From NCBI GenBank assembly GCA_040954595.2, contig CM082593.2, positions 3,162,001 through 3,226,000 on the forward strand: a stretch of DNA of 64,000 nucleotides, given 5' to 3'. The notes below the pieces were generated by a model that was not told where the DNA came from, searched no databases, and saw only the letters and a list, made by a program, of their open reading frames with translations. The DNA is from Balanoglossus misakiensis. Lineage: Eukaryota; Hemichordata. Made by a program: the position numbers and the translations under genes. Of this stretch, positions 38,075-50,871 are shown in pieces (within the stretch, counting starts at the first letter, position 1; the number at the start of each line of letters is the position of its first letter).

Positions 38075-39682
38075 TTACTCAGAGAGGCCGCCGTATCCGT
38101 CCTGGTGAAGGCGTCTGACGTGAACTTTGTGCCGGGGACTTGGCGAGGAATCGGCCTCCTCCTCTGAGTCGCTGGTCACGGGTTCGTTGATGGAGCCGTT
38201 CATTCTGATGACGTTGCCGCCACCCTGGTACAGTCCATCCTTCTTCTCCCGTCTCGACTCGGCGATGACGGTGCGATAGAGGCCCGTGGGTGGGTCGGTG
38301 GTCAGCAGGACCTTGTCCTCCAGCATCTGCGGCTTCAGGTCGTACACTTTTCTGAGAATGATCAACATGGGGCAGTAGGCCATGCTCAGGAGACCGATTA
38401 TCACGTTCAGCCAGGTGAAGCCGATGGTGCGCACTATCTCACCTGCCACGATGGGACCGAAGGCGTAGGCAAGCGAGTAGGAGATGTCGGCTATGGCGTA
38501 GACGGAGCCGTAGACGGACACGTGACGACAGTCGACGAGAAAGCCCAGGGTGGGTAGCAACGCGGTGTCGACTAGAGCAATTCCGAAACAGATTCCACAG
38601 AGGGGTACAATGAGAACTCCGAAGGAGGCTGAAAATGGCGTTATGATTGTAAAAAGTCCAATAATGAAGAGACCTATAAGCGCGTACAGCCACTGGTAGT
38701 GTGGGTATCTTGATGCTAGTTTGACTGTCAAAATTACACCTAGTACATGAGGAATGAAGGCAGGGAGCCAGATAATTCCTTGCTGCCAGCTGCGTGACCC
38801 CATGGTGTCTCTCATCCACACCGATATAGTTGGCTCGATGAAGGCCAGAGACACGTTGGCCATGGCCAGCGCCCCGGCGGCTGTGGCTATGTACGGGTCG
38901 ATCATTAGCCTATATATGGGCGTCCCCCTGGGCATCTGCCACCGCTTCTCGCTGTAGGGCTTGATGACGAACAACAGCAGGAGTCCATCGCAGAGGGAGA
39001 TGGTGGCCAGGATCAGGAAGGGCACCTGCTTGCCGGCGAACTGGTACAGGATGCCGCCGAACGGTGGCGCCACCAGGCAGCCGAAGGAGATGAAGGCCAG
39101 CGCGATGCCCAGCGCTCGGCTTCGCTCGCTCTCCTCTTGGAAGTTGTCGGCCACCATAGCGAGTCCCGACGTGTCGGCAAACGCGGAGCCCACGCCCTGC
39201 AGGCTGCGCGCCACAAACAGCACCGCGTACGTTTCTCCGAAGGCAAAGACGGCGGTGGCCACGAACATAAGCGAGAGCCCAATCAGCATCGGTATGTCAT
39301 ACCCAATTCGGTCGATCAGAGTCCCCGAAAACGGATTGGCCAGAAGTTGGACGATGGCCTTGGAAGCGAAAAGAACACCTAGCGACACGTCTTCGTTCTG
39401 ATACTCGACGGTTGTTGCTGTGGGTCCCGAACCGTTAACTAGAGACCAATTAAAAGTCGTGTTTAGCTGGTAAATAGTTTCAACTGTGTCCCAAGCGTCC
39501 ACTGTGCGTAGATAGTTCGGTATTATCGGTACGATGACCATGTACAGCATATTGTCCAAGAGGAGAACAATGCATACTATTACTAGAATTATTTTGCGTT
39601 GTGTTCCTGGATTTCGCAACCTTTCAAGAAACACCTGCCAGTACTGTGTTATACCTTCCGTGGACACTCCTAGAACCGCCAT
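38075..39682 (-). CDS. VAChT: Vesicular acetylcholine transporter (VAChT, SLC18A3 / unc-17 family)
   Basis: Intronless, 535 aa. Exchanges vesicular protons for cytosolic acetylcholine and loads it into synaptic vesicles. It has the 12-helix major facilitator layout of the SLC18 family. Helix 1 contains [16 protein letters not shown] with Asp43. A luminal loop follows with N-glycosylation sequons at Asn74, Asn78 and Asn83. Helix 2 carries Lys108. Helix 10 has ALVDTALLP with Asp372, followed by [17 protein letters not shown], which is typical of VAChT rather than the monoamine transporters. The cytosolic tail keeps a dileucine signal (459-460) and PPTGLY, the usual trafficking region. An in-frame TGA 9 nt upstream fixes the start. 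The lack of introns and the position upstream of ChAT on the same strand match the cholinergic locus. The coding region is visibly more GC-rich than its flanks. Confidence 0.97.
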   Translation of the reverse strand: MAVLGVSTEGITQYWQVFLERLRNPGTQRKIILVIVCIVLLLDNMLYMVIVPIIPNYLRTVDAWDTVETIYQLNTTFNWSLVNGSGPTATTVEYQNEDVSLGVLFASKAIVQLLANPFSGTLIDRIGYDIPMLIGLSLMFVATAVFAFGETYAVLFVARSLQGVGSAFADTSGLAMVADNFQEESERSRALGIALAFISFGCLVAPPFGGILYQFAGKQVPFLILATISLCDGLLLLFVIKPYSEKRWQMPRGTPIYRLMIDPYIATAAGALAMANVSLAFIEPTISVWMRDTMGSRSWQQGIIWLPAFIPHVLGVILTVKLASRYPHYQWLYALIGLFIIGLFTIITPFSASFGVLIVPLCGICFGIALVDTALLPTLGFLVDCRHVSVYGSVYAIADISYSLAYAFGPIVAGEIVRTIGFTWLNVIIGLLSMAYCPMLIILRKVYDLKPQMLEDKVLLTTDPPTGLYRTVIAESRREKKDGLYQGGGNVIRMNGSINEPVTSDSEEEADSSPSPRHKVHVRRLHQDGYGGLSE

Positions 39683-41761
39683 TTTGATTCACCAAAGTTC
39701 CCTCGCTATTTTTTTTTCGAACGAGCGATTCTCGCAGGGACCCTTCTTCTATTTGCAACTCCGCACCGAGATCACTTTTCGCATCGGCTTGGACCAACAG
39801 CGGCCAGGAATTTCCTTCGAAGAAAAAGAAAAGTTCCAAGTCAGCGAGGAGGTAGTTATCTATTGGATGCGGTGGATGAACAATGTTAATGTCCGTACGT
39901 GCGCGCATCATCATCATCATCACCACCAGAAACCAACGTCCCCCGCACGTGTGGGCTCAGTACCAACGCACACTCTTTTACGTCACTTCCGCTGATATTG
40001 CAAACGCACAGAAGCCGCATTCAAAAGGCGACAGTGCAGTGTCGTTGGGCTCAGGCTGGCGTTACGTGATCCCGCAGGAATCTTGTAATCAAGCAGATAA
40101 AACGATTTTTGAGCCGAGGAGCCTTAAATGGCTCTGGTAATAATCATCCTCTGCCGCGGTCCATTTAACTTAGGTGCTCGGAGTGCCTTGGGAATCAGGC
40201 CCTGTGATGGCCGCCAACAAACCATGTGGAAACGACTAGTGACTCTTATACCTGTTGTAATATTGAATCATTTAAAGTGGCCTCGTAAAATTAACTCCCT
40301 ACGTTTTATTATGGCTAGAGCTATAAATATAGATAATAAAGCGTGCCCCAAACTACTACTACTTTGAGCAATGTTACTATACCGCCTAGAAGATCAATCA
40401 GAATTCTGGAGTTAGTAAACCATTGCATTGACTGTTTAAAAATAACATATATAAACCAATACAATACAAAACAGAGTGGTTACATTGAAAATGTTACTTA
40501 TGCAAAGACACAGACGAGATTTTCATCACACATCACAGAACATCAATCACCACCAGCGACTATACGTCCTGATTGGCGAAAATCTTGTCATATTTTATGA
40601 CATTTGCAAACCCAAAATAAATGAGTGGGTATTACAAGAAAATGTTAAGAAGTTTACAGTTCATTAGTAATAATTCAAACCCCGTGACTTCTCGTAGTGA
40701 TTGTTTAACTCTCTCTCTCTTCACAAGAGCAATATAGTTAAACAACCGTGCGGTTTAATATTTCTCGAATTTTTAATCAAACAAAGTGAGTGCACATGCT
40801 ATATGTGAAACACCACAAGGACAATCCACTAGGCTTTCCTCGCCTGGCATATTCAACATGTCTGGTCTGTACATGCAACCGGGGAAATAATATGAACCGG
40901 CGTTGTAGACATTTCTCGCGCATACAATATTTAAAGGACGTCAAACGACTTACTTCCCGCGGAAACATGTCGCCTTCCCATCGTAATTGCTGCCTTAAAC
41001 ACCGGTCGCCTCAGAGGCACAGTCGTCTTGTTCATTACCGGAATCGCTGTATATTAAAACCGGGGCTGTGTTTTTATAGTGCGTGTGTATGTATATGCAT
41101 CAAAAATAGGCGTTCTGAGGTTGGAAGAGTTTGACTAGGATTTACATGTAACTGGAGCAATGTTATCCATGAGACAGATGACACCTCGTCAACAAAAACG
41201 AGTCTCTAAATCATGCTTTGAATGATTACTTTATGAAAGCTGTCTATACGTTATCTTCCCGGACTACTATACTTTATGTTTTAAGTTGCTTTTTCGTGTC
41301 TTCGTTACACTGAGAGTACTAGGCAATTCGAGAATAACCCCAGCTGAAGTTGAAAATTGCAAACCGCTTTAATTTGCATTCAGATTTCAGGCGACGAAAT
41401 GTTAAAACAAACTTTATCGAGAAAACATTTGTTAAATACACCGTTATAAAGTAGGTTTGACTCTGAGTGAACTATACTTCAGCGACCTGGAAATCTGAAC
41501 AAACGAATAACAGTGTGTTTTTCAAATGCATTATGAATGTCACGAAGTTTTCTGTACCTTTGAACCCGGCTTTTTTATGAGAGCATTTCTTTTCTTCAAT
41601 TAAACAATTTTCCGAGGAATTGCCCACGAGCGTAATGTCATTTCAAGAAAGGGCGTAATTGGCATTCACGGCACTTAACATCATTTGCGCGGCAAAAGGC
41701 TGCCGTGTTTTAGTTTTTCTGCCGAAGACCGACAGACACAGAACTGCCTCTCACGTACTAG

Positions 41762-41794
41762 TGGAGAGAGCGAGAGAGAGAGAGGGGGGGGGGA
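41762..41794. repeat. (GA)n tract followed by poly-G
   Basis: Purine-only simple repeat, GAGAGA then a run of G. Confidence 0.9.
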
Positions 41795-44476
41795 GAATCT
41801 AAAGTAATTGGATTGTTGTGTTTCCATGGCGGACACCAGCGCACGGAAAGTTCCATTGGAAACAAATAAAAACTGCCTGGTCCAAAGTAGAGAATGCTTC
41901 TTATACATGGTTACCATGGGAACTGAAATGGCGCGCAGATATTTCGTGGTCATGCCTGTGAGGGGTTTCTCGCTTCAAGAATGCATGGATATGTCACATT
42001 AAATTTTTGATTGTACATATATTTTGAATATGAAAAGCTTTCCTTACGTCAGCCAAGCCTGCAGAGCGGTGCACGATGGGAACGTAACGCGCTCAATACT
42101 GACAGCAGGACTATGCTCCTGGATTTTGATTTCAATGCTGCTCTTTTCAGCTGACACGTAGAAGAATTAAACTTAGAGAGTCATGCTGGCCTTCTCTCCT
42201 TCTGCTATTGAATTCTACACAAGCGCCGTTGTCAGAAAATGTAACAGAACTCCAAAAGACTCCTATTCATGCAGACAAATCGAACACAAAGCAAAACAGC
42301 TTCGGCACCTGATGGCTTTTTGAATTCCAAGCACGTAAAGGTCTTAATCTATTCATGTCGATGATTACACCACTCAGATGATTAAATAGAACAAGACATA
42401 AATACGGATGATGCTTTCCAGTGGAGCGTTCGAGGAAGAGCGATTTTGATAAATGACTGCGCAAGAAGTGACATCTGATACCGCCGTGGCAGCGTCACCA
42501 CAGACGCTAACGAGGAACGTTTTGAAATGACACGCTTTTGACAAAGGAAAACAAAAGAGTTCTTGGAACGTGAAATTTCCAAGCATGAGAGAGGAAAGCT
42601 TTATTCCTGCGTGTTGTTGGTATACATTTATCGCTTTGGTGTATAAAGAATGTAAACGCTCGGATCTATGTACAATGAAGACGTTCTTATTGCATTATAA
42701 ATCACAATTCAGTAACAAATACTCGTATGACGTATACTGTACCGGCGCGATGTATCACGTACAGACAAGTGCACACTGTTTATGTGTTATTTCCAGTCAA
42801 TGTGACAATCGGTTTGCCAATCTTAGAAAATAAAATGAATCGTTTTGATTGGCTGTGAGTCATGTGTTACGGGACCGTGAAGCGGCTGGTCGGACTGAAT
42901 GACATTTTTGCAAGTACATGCGCCTCTATATTTTGTAACGTTTATGTCGGCATTAATTACCGGCATTTACAGTTTTCAAGTGTGGGAACTGGATGTGTTG
43001 GCGGGTCTTTTTTTTGTTTGATTCTAAAGGCCAGCCGGCTCACTTGACACTCAACAGTAGATTTCGCGGTATCCTACTTAAAGTCCCCGCTACATCGCCG
43101 TTAATCCTGGGGATCATGTCGGTGAGTTACGGCACCTTGTTTTGGAGGCGCGGCAGCAGATCGTAAATGCGGAAGCAGCCCAAAGCTGCTCTTTCCCGCT
43201 CAAACACGCACAACACGTACGATCTTTCGCAAATTGAATTGCCTTAATCAATCATCTTGGCATACAACTTTGAGTGAGTGCTTAGCGTACAAGAAAAGCA
43301 AGTTTGTCAGCCCCAAACCGACTCAGCTTAAATAACATGCAGAGTGATTTACACATTGCGGCCTTTTGACCGGAAACTGTTACATTACAAGAGGGCTGGC
43401 GTCCGACATTGGTAGCAGAGCAGAGATGATTGACATAGTGTACAACAAGCAGAATGATATGTTTCAATGTGTATTACGCCATGCAAAATTAATATGGCGT
43501 TTTCTACCTTCTGAAGCAACTTTGCCTTTGGTTTTTGAGGCGGGCCATGTATGCGCATATGCCACAGGGAAGAATCTTACGTAACAACAAAGAACCGTTA
43601 TTGTAGCTTCCATTTAACTTAATTTACACAACCGCATATTTGAATAATTCAATTACCACTTGTCACACGCTCTCTGTGTCTAGTACCCACGTTGTCATTG
43701 GTGCGTATTTCACCACATTTGTGGCACGAGCCTATCACAGAGCCGCTTTGCTCAACCCCCGAACTCCAATGATTAACTAAGAGCCAGTCAATTGATAACG
43801 CATTCATGTCGGCCACAAGAGAACAATTTACTGGATTACTGCAAAGTGAGCTCTCTTAAAATTAAACCCCGGAAAACACCACTGGAATATTCAAACTGAA
43901 CAACTGTAAGGAGGGATTATTTAGTTTAATGACACAAATTTATGGCGCAGTAAATTCCACGATATCCTAAAACGAAGATTTGCTTTAATAGCGGCGTTCA
44001 AACTCCGGTTCACGATCGGACTTTGGCGCCAATAATTTCGTTTCCACACGTAGAAGGTCACCATGCACGTATACAATTTCATAAAAATAAATATAATGAC
44101 TAAAAATACTAGCGATGGCGGCTACAACCACGAATCCATTTTACTATCATGAGATACTCCACAATATAGACCCGGCCAAATAATTTTCACCGTGTCAAAC
44201 ATTGGCACTTTCTTCGAGAATCCTAGATCAGCATATATTTAAGGCACCATCTACAATAGCTTGCTCTCTTCTATAGTTGATCTGCGATCGCAGAGACACA
44301 ATTCCTGCCTAACTGATGTCAATGACCTTTTGACATTTCATGAAATGTCGAATCGATCTAAAATGTCTAATCTGGTTCATGATATTTCCATGTTTGCAAA
44401 TCAATCCGTTAATGTCATCATCGGTTTCCGTTCAACTTTACATCTCATATACAGACTGTATTTAATGATGATTTGA

Positions 44477-44533
44477 CGTTTGATTTTTTTTTATTTTGAT
44501 CGCTTGATGTATAGCGATCGAAAAAATCAAACG
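44477..44533. repeat. Imperfect inverted repeat (hairpin)
   Basis: Left arm CGTTTGATTTTTT plus GATCGCT pairs with right arm AGCGATCGAAAAAATCAAACG. An 8-nt bulge lies in the left arm and the loop is about 8 nt. Total stem is about 20 bp. Confidence 0.8.
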
Positions 44534-44866
44534 ATGACAACGTTGGTGGCTCGTACATGGCTATATGTCTCATTCGTTCATTCAATTGGGCGCTGGCGCT
44601 CCGGTAAAGGTCACATTGTCCTGTTACTTGCCGAATGACAAGTTGAGAAAAATGTGTTTTGAGAATCCCGTGAGGAAATATTTTATGATAAATTATGGAC
44701 CTCGATTAATCATATATAAATAGATTGATTTCCCGTTGTCAAATTTGCAACAACAAGAAGTATGCCTGTTAAGTCAAGGGTCACCCTGTAGTAAACGTAA
44801 CAATAAAATTCTGCAAGACGTATGGTAACAAGTAGACTGACGTAGACATGAAAAGTGCATCACCCG

Positions 44867-44999
44867 CCTTTAAATAGTCCGGCGAATTTCTTATCTTAAA
44901 AGTGCGCTTTTCCTGGGCGGACTCGACTCTACGACGAACACCCGGCTCCCACTCTGATCAAGTGCGATACCGTGATGTTGCAGTTGTAACGTGACGTCA
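44867..44999 (-). promoter_or_regulatory. Candidate minus-strand promoter with CRE and TATA-like element
   Basis: On the minus strand a perfect CRE (44992-44999) is followed after about 115 bp of GC-rich sequence by TATTTAAAGG (44867-44876). It lies about 5.2 kb upstream of the VAChT start and points toward it. No strong splice donor is visible just downstream, so assignment as the cholinergic promoter is weak. Confidence 0.25.
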
Positions 45000-47900
45000 C
45001 CTCCCCCGCGGCCATTACCGCATTCGTCACTGTCTCTCCAACCACGGAAACCTTGATTGCCTTTTCTGTTCCATCACTTTCGCCGACGCGGCGCTGGCTG
45101 AGCGCTTCTCTTGTCATGTATCGCTATATCTGGCTTTCTTGACAAGTAACACATGTTCTCTTGTTCAATCGACGAGAAAAAGAAGACGATGAAAACGCAA
45201 GCACACAAACTCCTACGCCTTCATTCCCGTTCAACCACAGCCGTTTCAAGCCGAGAAATATACAGCTTTTCTGGTTAGATTCTTTGAGATTTTCTTCTAG
45301 CGTGAAAGGTTAATGTCGCTTTCCTAAGTTGTCACTCGAGGCTACGACCTACGCGTTACCATCGCCCACCAAACATCAAATGCAACATATCTCCTCCGGT
45401 GTGCCAACAAAGACATCGGTGAAACATATTGAACAAGTACATGTGTACTTCTGATTTCATTGATCTTTTTGAACCCCCGAATACCGGTCTTTTGTACGTG
45501 GTTTGCTGTGTCGGAACAGCGCATACACACCAAGAGGAAATCAGCATTTTTGTTCTAAAGTGGCGTTTATACTCCATAACGGTATTGACGCCGGTGGGGA
45601 CGTGTTCCTCTTTAATGTGTACAGTTCATTTGCTATTTTGCCGCGGTAGCTATTTCAGCAAAATGACGCGAATGAAATGTCGGCAAATAGCACCAGGCAC
45701 AGACTCGTGGTGTTTATGTTCATTGAATCGTGTAATACACAACATTGGGATTGTTTTTTCATAACTCGCCATCGACATTGCGAATGGGAAAACGAGTTCT
45801 CGAGGAATAGGGGTACCTTGCCAGTGACAGAGCCTGCATGGTGAACTGCATTGACGTACTTTTGACGGAAATATGACCGATTATTTTAAGTACCTTTCAA
45901 AAGGACACCTGTAAATTACCAGTCTATTTATTCCCAAGATACGTAACTTAGGCTACACACACGTACAGACGGTGCATATTTTCCATGCGATATTTGCTTT
46001 ATACGCCACAACGTTATGTTCAAATAACTCGAAGATTCTTCTAATTTCGGAATTTCGAACTAACGCTCCGATAAGACTACTTTCATAAACATTAAACCTA
46101 TTTAGAAATAGTTTGGTTTCGGGAGAAACTAGTCTCGCAATAACCAGAGCGACGTGTACATTTTGTACATTAAAATGCTAAGAGCGTCAACATCAAGGTC
46201 GGCTGTTAAAAATCGAATTTCGCGATCAGATGGATTTCTCCCACTGGAACTTCAGCCAATGAATGCTTAGTTACATACGGTTTTATGGACGTCGTTGAAA
46301 CACTTCTGGAGGCTGTATTTGGTGGTGAGGGGACGGCTACCAAGTGTTAGGTACAAAAAATAAACTACTAACCTGTGTTGTTTGTAGGCGAGCAAGAAAT
46401 TATCGCTTCAGCGCACAAATTTTGGCCACCGCGTCTTCAAGTTTCGAAGAGACGTTCCCTGCACGGATGCTTTATAAGCGAACACTCCTACACGAATCAA
46501 TTTTACTAAAAAAGAAGAAAAAGCTGCCCACGCATGCGCTAAGTCATGTATCGCCTTAATATGGACCAGGTGCAATTACGCGAAACTCGTTGACTGGGGG
46601 CTGCATCGCGCAACATTAGCGGGACTGCAGTGCGCATGCCCTAGACAGGTATCTCGCGATAAAGTGATTATCAGCTTTTTAGAAGGTGTAGGAAGGTTCA
46701 TTTTTAAAATTTGGGGATAATTGCCAGAACGATCATGCAGAAATTAGTGAGAAAATGAGATTTTCTTAGGTAATCAACATCCGCTTGCCCGAATTATGAA
46801 AATTCGATTTCTCAGAATAAGCTTAATCATGATGAAGTTCAGTGCAGCCCAAATCAACGGACAAACTAGCATGTTCAAAATCAAGATGGAAAGGGAGAAT
46901 TCTCGAGTCACTCTTGTGCTGATAATTGTAAGTGTTCATTATTCTAATTGCATGATGGTAAAGAAAAATCCCGGGAGGTTTTAGTCAGCAATGGTCCAAG
47001 ATGTGTATCGCCTTCTGTGACAAGTCTTGGCGGTTGTCAATCTTATATCAGTTTTAAAAAATCTAAAATACAATTCTTCCTTCTTCGATTAATATCTAAG
47101 CCTACTACAGTTATCGCAAGCAACCGTAAAATAATAAACCGCAGTACTCAGCAGAGAGCTGCTTCGTGCGAGCCCCTTTTGTACATTTGATGTCAAAATG
47201 TTGCAGCGGGAATTGCTGCTTGGTTGAGAGATGCCAAGATAGATATTTGGTCGAATTTTTACAATACTAGAGGGGAATATTACATTAGCAGCGGAGGCGT
47301 CTGACTAATTGCCGGCAGAAGATAAGCAAATGCCAGGGGGACACGGGCACGGTTAAACGGTTTAAGCTTGCTTCATTTAATTAACAGGATCTGGAAAACA
47401 TTGGGGATTCTGTCCGTAACCGCGGCGACTCTTCTTGAGGGCGCAAAACGCGACCGAGAAAAAGAATCGACGTGAATCCTGATCCGCAGTGATGTTTAGA
47501 AAGCACATAATTTTAATGAAATTGTAAATTCGCGATGGCTGCTTCCTCTGTGGTGATTGGAAGGTCATCTTTTAAACGCCCCGAAGAGAGTTGCAACGAT
47601 AGGTGCGCGGGTTACCGCGGCTGAGTGAGCCGCACGAACCCAATTATGAAAGGTAAATTTTTCAGTAAAGTCCCGCTCCCTTTCAATTAACCGTCTCGCA
47701 GTAAATGTACAATCGCAGAGGGGATTCCAAGGTACTATCTCTGGTGACAGTTTATGCGTGTCTGCGAAATACCTGAACAGAGCGGCGCAGCTCCATCGTG
47801 GCTGCAAACCGCTAATGTCGACTGTCAGTCAACGCTTGACTCATAAATCTACATGTAGAATCAAAACATAGATCAGACCTGTTCGATTTTGGTATTTCAT

Positions 47901-49482
47901 CATAGATTTTACTGTACACATTATTTTAATAACTTTTTTTCTGAAAATATATCCCGAGGCGTGTGCTACCTTAACACTCGAAGCACGCGGCTGGTATTTT
48001 TTTTTACAGTCGCAGGTTTCGTTCTGTATTCGCTCCGTTTATTATTAGTGATGTTCGTGTCTGCATCGCTGCAGTCTCGATGGCGTCTCAGACAGGGACG
48101 TTGGAGGATTCATTAAAGAATTATACACTAAACCGCACTTTAATTAAGCTGCTTGAAATTGTATTTATGCAAATTCCGCGCTGTTCCCCATTCAAGGTTT
48201 CCGATCAAGCGAAATATTCGACGCCTTCAGTGATCAATAATCTGCTCAAGACGGTTTAACTTCTAGTAGTGCATAGTTACGTGTCGATGTTTAAAATTTA
48301 TCAAAAGCCACGCATCCAACTGACTAATTGAACTTCTACTAGAAAGAAACTGTCCGAAAAGACACCTTTTAGAACCTTAGCAAAATAACTGAAATTTATT
48401 TTTATTCTTTCAGGTAAATCACACTCAAATTTGATTGGCACATTCGGGGAAATTTTACTCTCGCTTTTATGATAAAAATATAAGTGTTGCACATTTCTGA
48501 TAATAAATAGACTCGGTGACATGTCAGGCCCAAGGGTAAAAGCTTCTTTTTATGCGCGCAAACGACAAGGCTCTTCATAAAGAATGGGAAGGAAAAGTCA
48601 ATTTCCGGTTAAGCACTCGGATGAAATGAACAGGAGACCATAACTCTTGATTTGATTTCCTGCTGAAATGTACAACAGTCACAGCTCCACAAGATGGAAA
48701 CACAATGGAAATTCAGAGCGTCCTGGGCATATCGAGTGTCCAACCACTTAACACGTCAATTTATTATCTTGAATACTCTCGAATATATCGGAATGTTCAT
48801 TGTAATCGACCTCTAGTGCCTATACACTCGCGGTTTGCCGCTACTGTTCCGTCCGGCGCTTGTTCGTATTTGAGACCGCGGTATAGTTGCCTGCCTTACA
48901 TAGTTTTAAACTGGTTCTTAGTTGAACATATAGTATAGGTACGTCTTCGATTTTATGTCTCGTGTATTCGCTGCTCAAAGCGATGACCAAGGTTTTTTCA
49001 GACTCTTGGAAATGACATCGACCGCTACAAAGCACACACACACAGTAATGTTTAAAGTGCTGAAATTGATCTGAAGTAAAACACCTTCAACACACCCCGT
49101 TGATAAGTACGCGATAAGCAGCCTATCCACTGATGTCTTTAGATCTACCGATGCACTACATTAATCTTCTTCGTTCAGCCGGGGGACATATTGTTCCTTA
49201 AAGTGGTTAAAGTTTTGATTTACAATTATTTACGTATGAATTTTCGCCCCGTTAATGACACATCACTCATTTCACGCTGTAGACTATGTATAAGGTCTGC
49301 TGAGACCCAATTTATCACATCTGCGTCTTGCGCGGGAAACGCCATTTTACACACCGTTTCTGCTCGTTCACTTGCCCTGCAGATGTCTTCACAGCGTAGT
49401 TTGCAAGGTTGACACAAAAATATCTACTGCGCTCAGATGACCAATAATGTTACAGCTAATTACTGTTTGACCTACCGAACGA

Positions 49483-49522
49483 CTGATTGATTGATTGATT
49501 GTTAGGTTGATTGATTGATTGA
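49483..49522. repeat. (GATT)n microsatellite
   Basis: GATT tetranucleotide units with a short interruption. Confidence 0.9.
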
Positions 49523-49942
49523 ATATGTAGATGTATGTTACAGTACTGAGCCGTTCAAAACTTTTCAGGAATACTTGTATTCAGGCACCGTTCGCAGGAG
49601 TGCCTTATTATGACATAATGAACGCAGAATTATTTGATAACGTATTCGTAGCAAGCCTTTGAGTGCCTTCGAATGAATGAACGACAGAGTAGCATTTATA
49701 TTTGGAGATATCAAACAGGAAGAGATGCTCATTTCGATATTTGTGCATCCATTCTCTGAGACTATTAAGTCTAACGAAACACGCAGCGTCAGTCAGACCG
49801 GGAGTTCACGACACCGGTTGGAGTCGGTCAACTCGCGTGAGATTCCAATTAATGCTATTTGATTAGCTCACGGGGTCCCTTTCATTTGCCCCGGGGTCGT
49901 CTACCCCAACAGTGAATAAAACGACAACTTTTTCCAGCAGTA

Positions 49943-49950
49943 TGACGTCA
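49943..49950. promoter_or_regulatory. CRE palindrome TGACGTCA
   Basis: Perfect CRE in the upstream territory of the cholinergic locus. Confidence 0.4.
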
Positions 49951-50842
49951 CTGAGCATTAGAAAAAACGGAAGAGGGCAATTTCGTCCGATGATAGAGAT
50001 CTTGCGTGCATTATCAGTACAAAAGATTTCTCCCCGTTGAGGGGCATTTCACACTCCTCTATTGAAACCTGGCAGTCAATTTTCCAAAGTGTTTTGAGAG
50101 ACGAGACATCAACTCGTGGATCATTTTAATTTGAACGCTCAACGTTTATACAAATTAGCACCCCGTGTCTGGGTCTCTATTTATTTCACCCGCGAGAGTT
50201 GTACGTGTCCCCTGGCGTGGAAATTAGTCCGTGCAACAGAACAGCATTTCCTATAAACGACCTTTCATTCACATTGGGTCTAAAACTATGGCATATCAAT
50301 TTTCATGAACAAATGATGTTTGCTGGTCTGCGCAACAAACATTTGCAGGAGTACGTACCCTAACACACAGGTACCATGTCCATTTTAAGGTCACATGAAT
50401 TACATCAGTGAGTATGATTTGACATATAATAAAACGAATATGATAAATAATTTTATTTTTATGTATTTAGCCATTCATTTCCGACTGTACATATATTGCT
50501 TTCTCTGTTTTATATCTCTAATTTAGGTGTTCAAGTCTGTTGCGATATTTCCAATGTATGTCATGGTTCCCTAAGTCATGTATGTGGCTAGCTCGCACAC
50601 ACAAACCACAGATGTCATTTTAGTACGACAAGTGCCGCAGGCTTCGTCGGCGCTTTCTCTCTCGGGCACGCAACTGAAAAATCGCCGCCAGTGAAGGACC
50701 TACTTACGATTCAGGTGGTACTCGTAATCAGCGGCAAAATTAAATGACGTCTTTGAGTTATGAGTAGACACAATTTCTCGCATAATTTTAATAACTATGA
50801 CCTTCCATTAAGATACGTCAACAACAAAGTACACTGAAACTC

Positions 50843-50871
50843 ATTTGCATAAATGTTGAACTTATTTGCAT
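50843..50871 (+). promoter_or_regulatory. Pair of octamer motifs ATTTGCAT
   Basis: Perfect POU octamers at 50843-50850 and 50864-50871, spaced 21 bp start to start and both extended as ATTTGCATAAAT. Confidence 0.4.

Noticed and set aside
38961-39401. Antisense open frames across VAChT
   Set aside because: They are shadows of a GC-rich coding exon. The real frame is the minus-strand transporter.
39907-39930. Run of CAT codons giving a His tract or a Met tract
   Set aside because: A short trinucleotide repeat upstream of VAChT. In the transporter frame it lies beyond an in-frame stop, so it is not part of the protein.
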